This document shows, in pieces, positions 52,011 to 60,154 of a stretch of DNA of 64,000 nt; position 1 is the stretch's first letter, and every line of letters starts with the position of its first letter. The stretch spans positions 34,372-98,371 of the forward strand of contig CAXRDE010000021.1 in the NCBI GenBank assembly GCA_964229355.1, given 5' to 3'. Made by a program: the position numbers and the translations under genes. The notes under the pieces were generated by a model. That model did not search any database. It was not told the DNA's origin and worked only from the letters and a program-made list of their open reading frames with translations. The DNA is from CAXRDE01 sp964229355 (lineage in GTDB: Bacteria; Cyanobacteriota; Sericytochromatia; UBA7694).

Positions 52011-52037
52011 ATGCGTTTGTCTCGTATTGATGCCTGA
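52011..52037 (+). CDS. Eight-codon leaderless upstream ORF
   Basis: ATG lies 5 bases after the TATAAT at 52000-52005; the ORF reads MRLSRIDA and stops at 52037, 28 bases before the phosphorylase ATG. If the transcript starts at this ATG, ribosomes would translate the short ORF first. It contains two Arg and no purine-linked signal, so any control is a guess. Confidence 0.35.
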   Translation: MRLSRIDA

Positions 52038-52065
52038 CAGACAGCAGTTGATGAAAGGTTCTCTC

Positions 52066-52881
52066 ATGACTCCAGCAGATATTAAAGCCATTGCCGAATT
52101 TATTCGCCAGCGTACCGACTTAAAACCCGACTACGGTATGATTCTGGGTTCTGGCCTCGGCGTGATGGCCGAAGAAGCCGAAAACACCACGGTCATTCCC
52201 TACAGTGAAATTCCCAATTTTCCTCAATCTACAGCTCCCGGTCACGCGGGCAACCTGGTTTTAGGTGAACTGGCCGGCAAAAAAGTCGTCATGATGCAGG
52301 GGCGCTTTCATACCTATGAAGGCTACTCTCAGCAAGAGGTATCATTGCCCGTGGCGGTGATGCACGAGCTGGGGATTCATACCCTGATTACCACCTGTGC
52401 CAGCGGCGGTTTAAACTACAACTTCAAAGCTGGAGATATTATGGTGATCCGCGATCACATCAACTTCACCAGCAGCAACCCCCTGATCGGCCCCAACGAT
52501 GATAGCGTGGGTGCTCGTTTTCCTGTCATGTTTGACGCCTATACGCCCGCACTGCGCGAAGTGGCTCATAAAGTGGCCCTGGAGCAAAACTACCGTTTGC
52601 ATGAAGGGGTTTATTGCAGCATCAACGGCCCCGTCTTCTTTACCCCGGCAGAGCTGCGCATGCTCATGAAGTGGGGCACAGACAGCATTGGCATGTCGAT
52701 TGTGCCTGAAGTCATTCGGGCCGTGCATCGCGGACTGAAAGTACTCGGTTTAGCCCTGATTTCAGATATGGCTATTCCCGATACCGGACACCACGCCACC
52801 GGCGAGGAAGTTCTGCAAGTGGTGCAAGACAGCAGCAAAACCTTCAAAGCGCTGGTGCGCGGAATCATGGAGCAAATCTAA
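52066..52881 (+). CDS. Purine nucleoside phosphorylase-like enzyme
   Basis: A 271-residue trimeric-type PNP/MTAP family enzyme; it would cleave purine nucleosides with phosphate into base and ribose-1-phosphate. Phosphate-site residues are present: GSGLG (Ser29), PGHAGN (His60), GRFHTYEG (Arg80) and GMSIVPE. Two base-binding positions differ: where others have FETPAE (Glu201 of human PNP) it has FFTPAE, and Asn243 is Asp234 (ISDMA). The base preference is thus likely changed. AAAGG lies 7 bases before the ATG at 52066. Its stop shares an A with the next ATG (TAATG). Confidence 0.85.
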   Translation: MTPADIKAIAEFIRQRTDLKPDYGMILGSGLGVMAEEAENTTVIPYSEIPNFPQSTAPGHAGNLVLGELAGKKVVMMQGRFHTYEGYSQQEVSLPVAVMHELGIHTLITTCASGGLNYNFKAGDIMVIRDHINFTSSNPLIGPNDDSVGARFPVMFDAYTPALREVAHKVALEQNYRLHEGVYCSINGPVFFTPAELRMLMKWGTDSIGMSIVPEVIRAVHRGLKVLGLALISDMAIPDTGHHATGEEVLQVVQDSSKTFKALVRGIMEQI

Positions 52882-53771
52882 TGATTACCCAGGATCTTGT
52901 GACAGGCCCTTTACAGCAGCGTGAGCAAGACTCCTGGAAGGTGATCGTGAAGCGTATTTTACGCAACCGATCTTTTATGCTGGGCGGCTCGGTGGTGGTG
53001 GTGTTTTTACTGCTTACTGCCCTGCCGTTTCTGTTTACCAGCCACGATCCCATTGGCAAAGATTTGGCCTTGCGTTTGATGCCCCCTTCGGCCACCCACT
53101 GGTTTGGTACCGATGACTTAGGCCGTGATGTCTTTGCCCGCGTGGTATATGGGGCCAGGATTTCGCTGCTGGTGGGATTGCTGAGTGTGAGCATTGCCAT
53201 GGTGATTGGCTCGCTGGTGGGCGTGACCGCCGGTTATTTTGGCGGCAAACTGGGCGAAGTGCTCATGCGCGGCATCGATATTCTTCTGGCGTTCCCCAGT
53301 ATTTTATTGGCCATTTTGATTGTGGCCATCTTAGGCCCTGGACTAATCAACGCCATGATTGCCATTGGCATTGTCAACGTACCTATTTACGCCCGTTTGC
53401 TGCGCTCCACCACCTTGCAATTGCGCAACCAGGAGTTCATTGAAGCGGCCCACAGCATGGGTGCTAGCGACTGGTATATTATCTTTCGGCACATTTTGCC
53501 CAATTGTCTGTCACCGCTGATTGTGCAAGTGACGTTGGGCATTGGCGCGGCCATTCTTGAAACCGCAGGCCTGAGCTTTTTAGGGTTGGGCGCTCAGCCA
53601 CCTACCCCTGAATGGGGCACCATGCTGGCCCAGGCCAAAGACTTTATTCGCACCGCCCCCTGGACCCTGATGTTCCCCGGTATGGCGATCACCCTGGTGG
53701 TGGTGGCCTTTAACCTGATGGGTGACGGCCTGCGCGATATGTTAGATCCTCGTACTGCCAAGAAGATGTAG
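52881..53771 (+). CDS. Dipeptide/oligopeptide-type ABC permease (DppC-like)
   Basis: A 296-residue inner-membrane permease with an N-terminal TM helix (30-52), the DppC-type motif HWFGTDDLGRDVFARVVYGAR and five more TM helices. The cytoplasmic EAA loop is EAAHSMGASDWYIIFRHILPN, which docks the ATPase. Family permeases pair with DppB, a binding protein and two ATPases, none of which is in this window. The gene is translationally coupled to the nucleoside phosphorylase, so the imported substrate could be a nucleoside or a peptide (inference). Confidence 0.88.
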   Translation: MITQDLVTGPLQQREQDSWKVIVKRILRNRSFMLGGSVVVVFLLLTALPFLFTSHDPIGKDLALRLMPPSATHWFGTDDLGRDVFARVVYGARISLLVGLLSVSIAMVIGSLVGVTAGYFGGKLGEVLMRGIDILLAFPSILLAILIVAILGPGLINAMIAIGIVNVPIYARLLRSTTLQLRNQEFIEAAHSMGASDWYIIFRHILPNCLSPLIVQVTLGIGAAILETAGLSFLGLGAQPPTPEWGTMLAQAKDFIRTAPWTLMFPGMAITLVVVAFNLMGDGLRDMLDPRTAKKM

Positions 53772-53816
53772 TTCCTCATTACACCGGCTGTTCTGGCGAC
53801 TCCACTTGCAAAAACT

Positions 53817-53845
53817 TGATTTATTTACAAATATGTAATATGCTG
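53817..53845 (+). promoter_or_regulatory. Sigma-70-type promoter of the propeller lipoprotein pair
   Basis: TTGATT (53817-53822), a 17-base spacer and TATGCT (53840-53845), with the ATG at 53879 preceded by GGGGGAA. Confidence 0.65.
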
Positions 53846-53878
53846 TATTCAGCAAAGTGAAATGCAGATGGGGGAAGT

Positions 53879-55246
53879 ATGTCTTATAAATTATTCTGTT
53901 TTTTAATAGCGACAACGTTGGCGGCCTGCCAAAACTTACCGCCCTCTCCAGGGCCGTTGGATGCAGAAGTCTCCTCACCCGTGCCGCCCAGTGCCTCTCC
54001 GGTGTTGCCCACACCGCTGCCAGAACCCAGTGAGCAGCCTTCGGCTTTACCGTCGGTGGAGCCCAGCTATGCTCCAACGCCTACCCCTGAGCCCACGCCA
54101 CTGGGTAAAGCGGGTGAAATCCAGTATTACGATCTGACTTATTGCCGGGCGATTACTGCGTCAGAGACCCAAAATCCTGTGCTGCGTTCGCCCCTTGATG
54201 TGGTGGTGTCGCAGGATGGACAAACGGTCTATGCCACAAATCAGCGGGAACCGGATGAGGTGGTGAGAGATCAGAGCGTGACCCGGGCCGGGACAACGCT
54301 CTTTAAGCGGTTGCGGGATCGCCAGTTTGTGTACAAGCTCCAAAACGGTCAGGCCAGTATCATGAATATTGACGGGAATTATGCCCACAGTTGTTTCTCT
54401 GAAGGGGGAGAAATTGAGCGGGATGGTGAAGACCAGTTGCTTCTGGGCACCGTTGAGATCGAACAGGACACTATCAACACAAGCTACAAGCCGGGCTTTA
54501 TTACGCTGTATAAGGCGTTTGCTTTTCATGGGGTGAAGGTGAATGCTGAGCCCGTGGTGTCACAAGTGCTTTTTCGTGATACAGACCCAGAAGTATTTGC
54601 TGCATATTACGCACCTCAGCGTTTAAAGAGCTTGCGTTACCAGCCTGATTTAAGCCCGCTGGTGTTTTATTTATCAGCGAAACAGGAGCCTTTTGATTAT
54701 GACCTTTTACGTGCTTATGACCGCGAGAAGGTCGATTGGGCAATGGTGATGAAAGAAGGCCGGTGGAATTACAGTGTGCCCACCTTTGCGGTATTGCCTG
54801 AAGACCAGTTAAGGTATGGCATGCTTTTGTTTACGAAGCCCTGGCCTGTGGATGCTGAGGAGAGTTTGAATGCGGTGTCTGAACTTTTTCGGGATCAAGC
54901 CGCGAAAGATACCCAAGGGTGTTGGAACGCAGAGGCTTTTACGGACACGCCTTTTACGGTGTCCCGTATGCGGGCGAACGCAGAGGGTGTTGTGTATCTG
55001 ACGGAGTCAGCAAGCCATAGTCTTTGGAAACTGAGTCCAGAAGGTAAGCTGTCTTGTTTTGCTGGTGGCGGGCAGGCCGGTTATGCGGATGGCTCGGCTC
55101 AGCAAGCGCGTTTTCGCAATCCTGCCGAAATAGACATTGATGGTGCTGGAAATTTGTATGTAGCCGATACCGGAAACCATGCGATTCGGAAGGTGACGCC
55201 CGAGGGGGTTGTGAGTACGATCTATCGCGCTCCTGATGCACGATGA
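53879..55246 (+). CDS. Lipoprotein with C-terminal NHL repeat (tandem copy 1)
   Basis: A 455-residue lipoprotein (LAAC, Cys18, +2 Gln). After the Cys comes a Pro/Ser-rich linker of about 70 residues, then a beta-rich region (95-360) and a C-terminal propeller part with one full NHL-type repeat (FRNPAEIDIDGAGNLYVADTGNHAIRKV). The linker probably lets the domain reach away from the membrane. The next gene is a clear copy. Both parts resemble proteins that bind sugars or peptides through propellers, but no ligand is known. Its stop overlaps the next ATG. Confidence 0.8.
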   Translation: MSYKLFCFLIATTLAACQNLPPSPGPLDAEVSSPVPPSASPVLPTPLPEPSEQPSALPSVEPSYAPTPTPEPTPLGKAGEIQYYDLTYCRAITASETQNPVLRSPLDVVVSQDGQTVYATNQREPDEVVRDQSVTRAGTTLFKRLRDRQFVYKLQNGQASIMNIDGNYAHSCFSEGGEIERDGEDQLLLGTVEIEQDTINTSYKPGFITLYKAFAFHGVKVNAEPVVSQVLFRDTDPEVFAAYYAPQRLKSLRYQPDLSPLVFYLSAKQEPFDYDLLRAYDREKVDWAMVMKEGRWNYSVPTFAVLPEDQLRYGMLLFTKPWPVDAEESLNAVSELFRDQAAKDTQGCWNAEAFTDTPFTVSRMRANAEGVVYLTESASHSLWKLSPEGKLSCFAGGGQAGYADGSAQQARFRNPAEIDIDGAGNLYVADTGNHAIRKVTPEGVVSTIYRAPDAR

Positions 55247-56619
55247 TGAATCTTAAACAAAGCAAATGGTCTGTATGGGCTTTTATAGGCTTATTGGTAG
55301 CCTGCCAAAACTTACCGCCCTCTCCAGGGCCGTTGGATCTAGAAGTCTCCTCACCTGTGCCTCCCAGTGCCTCTCCGGTGTTACCCGCACCACTGCCAGA
55401 ACCCAGTGGGCTACCTTCGGCTTTACCGTCGGTGGAGCCCAGCTATGCTCCAACGCCTACCCCTGAGCCTACGCCACTCGGTAAAGCCGGTGAAACGTTG
55501 TTCCACGATCTGACCTATTGCAGGGCGATTACTGAGTCAGAGATCCAAAACCCTGTGTTACATTCTCCCCTTGATGTGGTGGTGTCTCAAGATGGGCAGA
55601 CGATCTATGCGACAAATCAACGGAAGCCGGATGAGGGGCTTCGAGATCAGACAGTTTCCCGAGCAGGGATGAGGCTTTCTAAACAGCTTCGGGATCGCCA
55701 GTTTGTGTACAAGCTCCATAATGGGCGGGTCAGTGTTTTAAATATTGACGGAAATTATGCCCATAGTTGTTTTTCTGAAGGCGGGGAAATTGAGCGGTAT
55801 GGTGATGACCAGTTGCTTTTGGGCACCGTTGAAATTGACCAGGATTTGATAAATATAAATTATGTGCCGGGCTTTATTACACCGTATAAGGCATTTGTTT
55901 TCCATGGCGTTAAGGTTAATGCTGAACCCATGGTGTCACAAGTGCTTTTTCGTGATACAGACCCAGAAGTATTTTGGGCACACTATGCACCTCAGCGCCT
56001 AAAAAGCTTGCGTTACCAGCCTGATCTAAACCCACTTGTGTTTTATTTGTCAGCGAAAAAGGACGAGATGGATAATACCTTTCTACGCGCTTATGACCGA
56101 GAAAGTACATCTTGGCACGAAGTTATGTCCCATAAAGGGGCCTGGAATTTTAGAGTTGCACCCATTTTTGCACTTTTGCCGCAGGAGCGGTTAATATATG
56201 GGCGGTTTTTACTTGAAAAACCTTGGCCTATTCATCTTCAAGAACGCTTTGAAGATAGAACAGGGGCATTTATTGCTCTGGAGACACAAAGGCCGAGTAC
56301 TTGTACTCAGTCTAACTGTGAACCGTTTACAGTGTCTCGTATGCGAGCCAATACGGAGGGTATTGTCTATTTGACGGAGTCAGTGAGCCACAGTATTTGG
56401 AAACTGAGCCCAGACGGCAAGCTTTCTTTTTTTGTGGGGGGTGGAGAGGCGGGTTATGCGGATGGCTCGGCTCGACAAGCGCGTTTTCGCAATCCTGCCG
56501 AAATAGACATTGATGGTGCCGGAAATTTGTATGTAGCCGATACAGGAAACCATGCGATTCGGAAGGTGACGCCCGAGGGAGTCGTGACCACGATCTATCG
56601 CGCTCCTGATGTGCAATGA
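55243..56619 (+). CDS. Lipoprotein with C-terminal NHL repeat (tandem copy 2)
   Basis: A 458-residue copy of the upstream gene: lipobox-like end LLVAC, the same Pro-rich linker, a diverged middle and the same NHL end (ADTGNHAIRKVTPEGV). The middle differs most at about 275-370, including an insertion with two Cys (CTQSNCEPF) that could form a disulfide and is not in copy 1. The ATG overlaps the stop of copy 1, so both are made from one message. Function unknown. Confidence 0.8.
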   Translation: MMNLKQSKWSVWAFIGLLVACQNLPPSPGPLDLEVSSPVPPSASPVLPAPLPEPSGLPSALPSVEPSYAPTPTPEPTPLGKAGETLFHDLTYCRAITESEIQNPVLHSPLDVVVSQDGQTIYATNQRKPDEGLRDQTVSRAGMRLSKQLRDRQFVYKLHNGRVSVLNIDGNYAHSCFSEGGEIERYGDDQLLLGTVEIDQDLININYVPGFITPYKAFVFHGVKVNAEPMVSQVLFRDTDPEVFWAHYAPQRLKSLRYQPDLNPLVFYLSAKKDEMDNTFLRAYDRESTSWHEVMSHKGAWNFRVAPIFALLPQERLIYGRFLLEKPWPIHLQERFEDRTGAFIALETQRPSTCTQSNCEPFTVSRMRANTEGIVYLTESVSHSIWKLSPDGKLSFFVGGGEAGYADGSARQARFRNPAEIDIDGAGNLYVADTGNHAIRKVTPEGVVTTIYRAPDVQ

Positions 56620-56645
56620 TCCCCAGATTCTCTTGGGCAATACTC

Positions 56646-56674
56646 TTGATGTTGCGTTGCTTTAATGCTACATT
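56646..56674 (+). promoter_or_regulatory. Sigma-70-type promoter of the yceD-rpmF-plsX operon
   Basis: TTGATG (56646-56651), exactly 17 bases, then TACATT (56669-56674), about 30 bases before the yceD ATG. Confidence 0.65.
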
Positions 56675-56704
56675 AACTTAAGTTTAATCGTTTCAGGTTC
56701 TATC

Positions 56705-57256
56705 ATGACATCTTATCAGGCTCCCCAAATTACCGCGCACGAACTGGACTATATGCGTGACAAAACCTTCGTTTGGCAGATTGACGCTCCCCCTGAGCAA
56801 CTGTCTGATGAAGACATGCAGGTATTGCGGGTAGAGGGAACCTTAACGCTCAAGCGGGATGTTAACATTATTCGTTGTCTTGGAGATTTGCAGGCCACGG
56901 TTCGCTTAACCAGCGATCGGACGCTCAAAAGCTACGAGACAGATCTGGATCTGCAGTTTGAGGAAGGCATTGAGGTGGTGAAACACCACAGTGCGGTCAC
57001 CGAAGCAGAGTATGCCAGCGACGATGTGATGGAACGGGTTGGCCCTGAAGACGTAATTGATTTATTAGAGTTATTGCGGCAGTATCTGATTTTAAGTCTG
57101 CCAATGCAAAAACTTGAATCAGAAAACTGCTATAATGAAGAACTGTCTCGGTATGCACAAGACGCTTCTGCATTAGAAACAGAGACAGACTTAGATCCTG
57201 CCTGGCAGGCCATTCGAGAAACCGTTAAATCCTGGGAGCAACCCAGTGAAAATTAA
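56705..57256 (+). CDS. yceD: YceD/DUF177 family protein
   Basis: A 183-residue protein of the DUF177 family, usually encoded just before rpmF. The core is VEGTLTLKRDVNIIRCLGDLQATVRLTSDR with the typical two-Cys-to-one-Cys change, then an acidic C-terminus. Members help with 23S rRNA or large-subunit assembly. The position before rpmF and plsX supports the call. CAGG lies upstream of the ATG. The protein is charged and soluble. Confidence 0.88.
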   Translation: MTSYQAPQITAHELDYMRDKTFVWQIDAPPEQLSDEDMQVLRVEGTLTLKRDVNIIRCLGDLQATVRLTSDRTLKSYETDLDLQFEEGIEVVKHHSAVTEAEYASDDVMERVGPEDVIDLLELLRQYLILSLPMQKLESENCYNEELSRYAQDASALETETDLDPAWQAIRETVKSWEQPSEN

Positions 57257-57265
57257 GCAATAATC

Positions 57266-57293
57266 AAGGAGGTTGGCGCGTTTTAAACGCCAA
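57266..57293 (+). promoter_or_regulatory. Shine-Dalgarno plus hairpin spacer of rpmF
   Basis: AAGGAGG (57266-57272) is a perfect site but ends 29 bases before the rpmF ATG, too far for direct use. Between them TTGGCG (57273-57278) pairs with CGCCAA (57288-57293) across a 9-base loop. If the hairpin is formed, 8 bases remain between it and the ATG, the usual spacing. This may be a fold-dependent initiation site or a site of L32 feedback. Confidence 0.7.
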
Positions 57294-57301
57294 GCACACC
57301 C

Positions 57302-57490
57302 ATGCCACAACCTAAGAAAAAAACATCTAACTCAAAACGCAACAGCCGCAGACAGCACTGGATGCGTAAAGTACAACTGCCTACCCTGGTAAAGTGTGAG
57401 CAGTGCTCAGAACCCAAACCCAGCCACATGGTTTGTACTTCTTGCGGCTACTACAAAGGTCGTGAAGTGCTTCAGGTTGCTGAAGGCTAA
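57302..57490 (+). CDS. rpmF: 50S ribosomal protein L32
   Basis: A 62-residue basic ribosomal protein with the N-terminal MPQPKKKTSNSKRNSRRQHW and a four-Cys zinc ribbon (CEQC and CTSC), so it is the zinc-binding form. There is no Shine-Dalgarno in the usual window; the strong AAGGAGG lies 29 bases upstream, beyond a hairpin (57273-57293). It sits between yceD and plsX as in many bacteria. Confidence 0.97.
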   Translation: MPQPKKKTSNSKRNSRRQHWMRKVQLPTLVKCEQCSEPKPSHMVCTSCGYYKGREVLQVAEG

Positions 57491-57498
57491 ACTGCCGC

Positions 57499-58455
57499 TT
57501 GCGTATCGCACTTGATATTCAAGGGGGTGATTATGCCCCCCAGGCCCTTTTATTGGGTGCCCGATATGCCTTAGAAAAACATGACGATATTCAGCTGTTG
57601 CTGGTGGGCTCTCCTGAGAGCCTCCAATTGCCAGAAACGGCTGAAATTTTGTCGTTTTTTGGTGATCGGATCCAAACCCTGGTGGCCGGTGAACCTTTGC
57701 CCATGGCGATCTCGCCGGTACAGGGCTTAAAGGCTTTTCCGGCGTCGAGTATTGTGCAGGGCATTTGCGCTGTGCGCGATGATCAGGCCGCTGCCTTTAT
57801 TACGGCGGGCAATAGCGGTGCCGCCGTGGTGGCTGCCACCCAACATATTCCCCGATTGGCCACCTTGCGCCGTCCCGCCATGGCGGTATTATTCCCGGGG
57901 CGTCAGGGCGAAACCGTGCTATTGGATGTGGGGGCTCAGAGTCAGTGTACCCCCGCTGAAATGGTGCAAATTGCCCGGCTGGGCAGCAGCTTTGCCCGCC
58001 ATATTTTGCAAACCCCTGAACCCACCGTGGGCTTGATCAATATGGGTGAAGAACCCACCAAAGGCCCCAGCCACTGGCGCAATACCCATCAATTGCTGCA
58101 AGACAGTGGCCTCAACTTTGCAGGCAATATTGAAGGCTGGGATCTGCCCTTAAACAAGGTGGATGTCGCCGTTTGTGATGGCTTTACGGGCAATATTGTT
58201 TTAAAGCTCACCGAAGGTTTGAGTGAGTTTTTTATGGATATTTGCCCAGACTTGCATCACACCCCAGAAACCGCCCGTTTTCGCTATACTGAACATGGCG
58301 GATCACTGGTGCTCGGATTAGAAAAACTGGTGATCGTGACCCACGGACGTGCCCAGGCAGTGGCCATTGCCAATGCCATTACGCTGGCGCGCCGTACCCT
58401 GTTGAATCAAACCTTGATGCATATGAAAGAAGATTTTGAAAGGCTTAGCTCATGA
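57499..58455 (+). CDS. plsX: Phosphate acyltransferase PlsX
   Basis: Makes acyl-phosphate from acyl-ACP for glycerol-3-phosphate acylation by PlsY, the first step of phospholipid synthesis. Its features include IALDIQGGDYAPQALLLGA at the start (QGGD in place of MGGD), AGNSGAAVVAATQ near 100, LLDVGAQSQCTPAEMVQ and FTGNIVLKLTEGL. The length (318) is near normal. The start is a TTG 8 bases after the rpmF stop with only a weak site, so it probably depends on coupling. It overlaps the TPR gene by ATGA. Confidence 0.92.
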   Translation: MRIALDIQGGDYAPQALLLGARYALEKHDDIQLLLVGSPESLQLPETAEILSFFGDRIQTLVAGEPLPMAISPVQGLKAFPASSIVQGICAVRDDQAAAFITAGNSGAAVVAATQHIPRLATLRRPAMAVLFPGRQGETVLLDVGAQSQCTPAEMVQIARLGSSFARHILQTPEPTVGLINMGEEPTKGPSHWRNTHQLLQDSGLNFAGNIEGWDLPLNKVDVAVCDGFTGNIVLKLTEGLSEFFMDICPDLHHTPETARFRYTEHGGSLVLGLEKLVIVTHGRAQAVAIANAITLARRTLLNQTLMHMKEDFERLSS

Positions 58456-58922
58456 CAGCAACCGAACACGTTCATGATGAACATTGCAACCACTCTCACG
58501 ATGAAGTAGACCATCCTTTTGAAAAGGGTTTAGCCCTTTACGAAGCCCGCGCCGATTACAACGAAGTTATCGCCCTTTTTGAAGAAGGCATTACCCTGAG
58601 CCCCCGCGACAGCGTCGGTTACACCTGCCTGGCGTGGCTCTTGTTGCTGCGCAATGAAGGGGACGATACCCAGCGCGCAGAAAAAATCTGCCTGCAGGGT
58701 CTGCGTTTAGATCCCGGTAACTACCAGGCTCACTTCAACCTGGCGCTGGCCATGTTGCACAATGGCACCAAAGGTGTGCGTCAGGAGTTCCAGCAAGCCA
58801 TGCGCAAGCTGCACACCCTCGATGACAAAGCCGAAGTGGTGGCCAACCTCAAAGAAGCCATTGATCGCGAACCTGAATTTACCGCAGCGTCTAAAATGCT
58901 GAACTGGATTGAAAACCCATGA
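58452..58922 (+). CDS. TPR protein with His-rich N-terminus
   Basis: A 156-residue soluble protein. The first 22 residues are His/Asp/Glu-rich (HVHDEHCNHSHDEVDH), which could bind Zn or Ni. The rest is TPR-like: ALYEARADYNEVIALFEEGI, CLAWLLLLRNEGDDTQRAEKICLQGLRLDPGNYQAHFNLALAML. It overlaps plsX and the patatin gene by ATGA at both ends, so the three are made together. It may be an assembly or scaffold factor for the lipid enzymes (inference). Confidence 0.72.
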   Translation: MTATEHVHDEHCNHSHDEVDHPFEKGLALYEARADYNEVIALFEEGITLSPRDSVGYTCLAWLLLLRNEGDDTQRAEKICLQGLRLDPGNYQAHFNLALAMLHNGTKGVRQEFQQAMRKLHTLDDKAEVVANLKEAIDREPEFTAASKMLNWIENP

Positions 58923-60154
58923 GTGCTGAGGCACCTTGCGCCATTGCCCTCAGTGGGGGCGTTGCTAAAGGTGCCTTTCATGCCGGAGTGCTTAAGGCCT
59001 TTGCAGAGCTGGAGATTATCCCCTCTGCCATTGTCGGCACTTCGGCAGGTGCTTTAAACGGCTCCTTTGCGGCCAAGCTGATTGCCGAAGATCGCTTTAC
59101 GCCCTATTGGGTGGATCAGGCCATTAGCAATACCTGGCTGCACCATACCAGCGTGCAAAGCATGTGGAGCACCGGGGCCAATCGCGACGACAGTTTGCAG
59201 AGCATGTTGAACAGTCGTCCGTTGAACGTGTTTTCGTTGCGCCGTTTGCCCACGCTGCTGAGCCCCACCAATTTGCGCGAACTGCTCAAACTGCGCTTTA
59301 CCTCAGTATTTAGCGGTCGCCATTTTCACCAGCACCTGGAGCAGGGCCTCAAAGCCCCCAAAAAAATTCACCGCGAAGTGCACTTTGCGGCTTCGATTAC
59401 CAGCCTGTCGGGCTTTGTGGAAACCTATGCCTCTCAGCCCTTGATTGGTTACGGAGGCTATGTGAATTTTCATTTGCAGACGGACCAGGATCAAGAGAGC
59501 ATTGATGATCTTTTCAGCAGTCTGCGCACGGTGGTGCAGGCCTCCTGTAGTTTTCCGGGGGTGTTTCCGCCAGTACAACTCATGAGCCGTGGCAAACTCG
59601 ACTATTTTAGCGATGGCGGTCTCACCAAGAACGCCCCCTTTGGACGGGCCATTAAATTGGATCCACGGGTGCGCACCATTTTTATGGTGTCCTGTATGCC
59701 TGTTACCCAGCCCACCTCAGGCCGTCTCGACAATATGCTCACCATTGCCGACCAGGTGTACAAAATTACCCTGAACAAAGATTTGGCCAACGACTACCGC
59801 AAGATCCAGCAAATCAACGAGCGCATTGAGATCTTGCAAGAGGTGCTGGAGCGCGACGCAGACGGTGAGTATATAGAAAACACCCACAACCACAATTTAT
59901 TGCGGGTGGCGGGTTTCCCTTCCCTTGAAAAATTTAAGCACATGCGCACCGTTGAGGTGATCTTTATTGAGCCCACCATCAATTTAGACGGTGACCCTTT
60001 TGCAGCCATGTACCGTCACGACCGTCAAAAACTTCTGCGCAGCTATATTCAACTGGGCTACGAGGCCGGTCTTAAAAGCGGCAAAGACTATTTGGCGCGC
60101 TGTGCCGCCGCTGCCGAAACGGACACCGAAGGATGCCCCGACACCAGGGCCTAA
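58919..60154 (+). CDS. Patatin-like phospholipase
   Basis: A 411-residue lipid acyl hydrolase of the patatin fold. The oxyanion loop is SGGVAKGAFHAGVL, the nucleophile Ser lies in GTSAG, and the catalytic Asp in DGGLTKNAP. The C-terminal third is helical and charged, with no TM segment. Its place in the plsX operon fits a role in phospholipid turnover or acyl-chain recycling. It overlaps the TPR gene by ATGA and the next glycosyltransferase by 22 bases. Confidence 0.9.
   Translation: MSAEAPCAIALSGGVAKGAFHAGVLKAFAELEIIPSAIVGTSAGALNGSFAAKLIAEDRFTPYWVDQAISNTWLHHTSVQSMWSTGANRDDSLQSMLNSRPLNVFSLRRLPTLLSPTNLRELLKLRFTSVFSGRHFHQHLEQGLKAPKKIHREVHFAASITSLSGFVETYASQPLIGYGGYVNFHLQTDQDQESIDDLFSSLRTVVQASCSFPGVFPPVQLMSRGKLDYFSDGGLTKNAPFGRAIKLDPRVRTIFMVSCMPVTQPTSGRLDNMLTIADQVYKITLNKDLANDYRKIQQINERIEILQEVLERDADGEYIENTHNHNLLRVAGFPSLEKFKHMRTVEVIFIEPTINLDGDPFAAMYRHDRQKLLRSYIQLGYEAGLKSGKDYLARCAAAAETDTEGCPDTRA

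Larger units (their letters stand above)
53879..56619 (+). repeat. Tandem gene duplication of the NHL lipoprotein
   Basis: The two consecutive genes are nearly identical in DNA over the Pro-rich linker (about 53920-54110 and 55298-55490) and over the last 150 bases, while the middle parts share protein similarity but many changes and an altered length. Ends conserved and centre diverged is the pattern of gene conversion or strong constraint at the ends. Confidence 0.85.
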
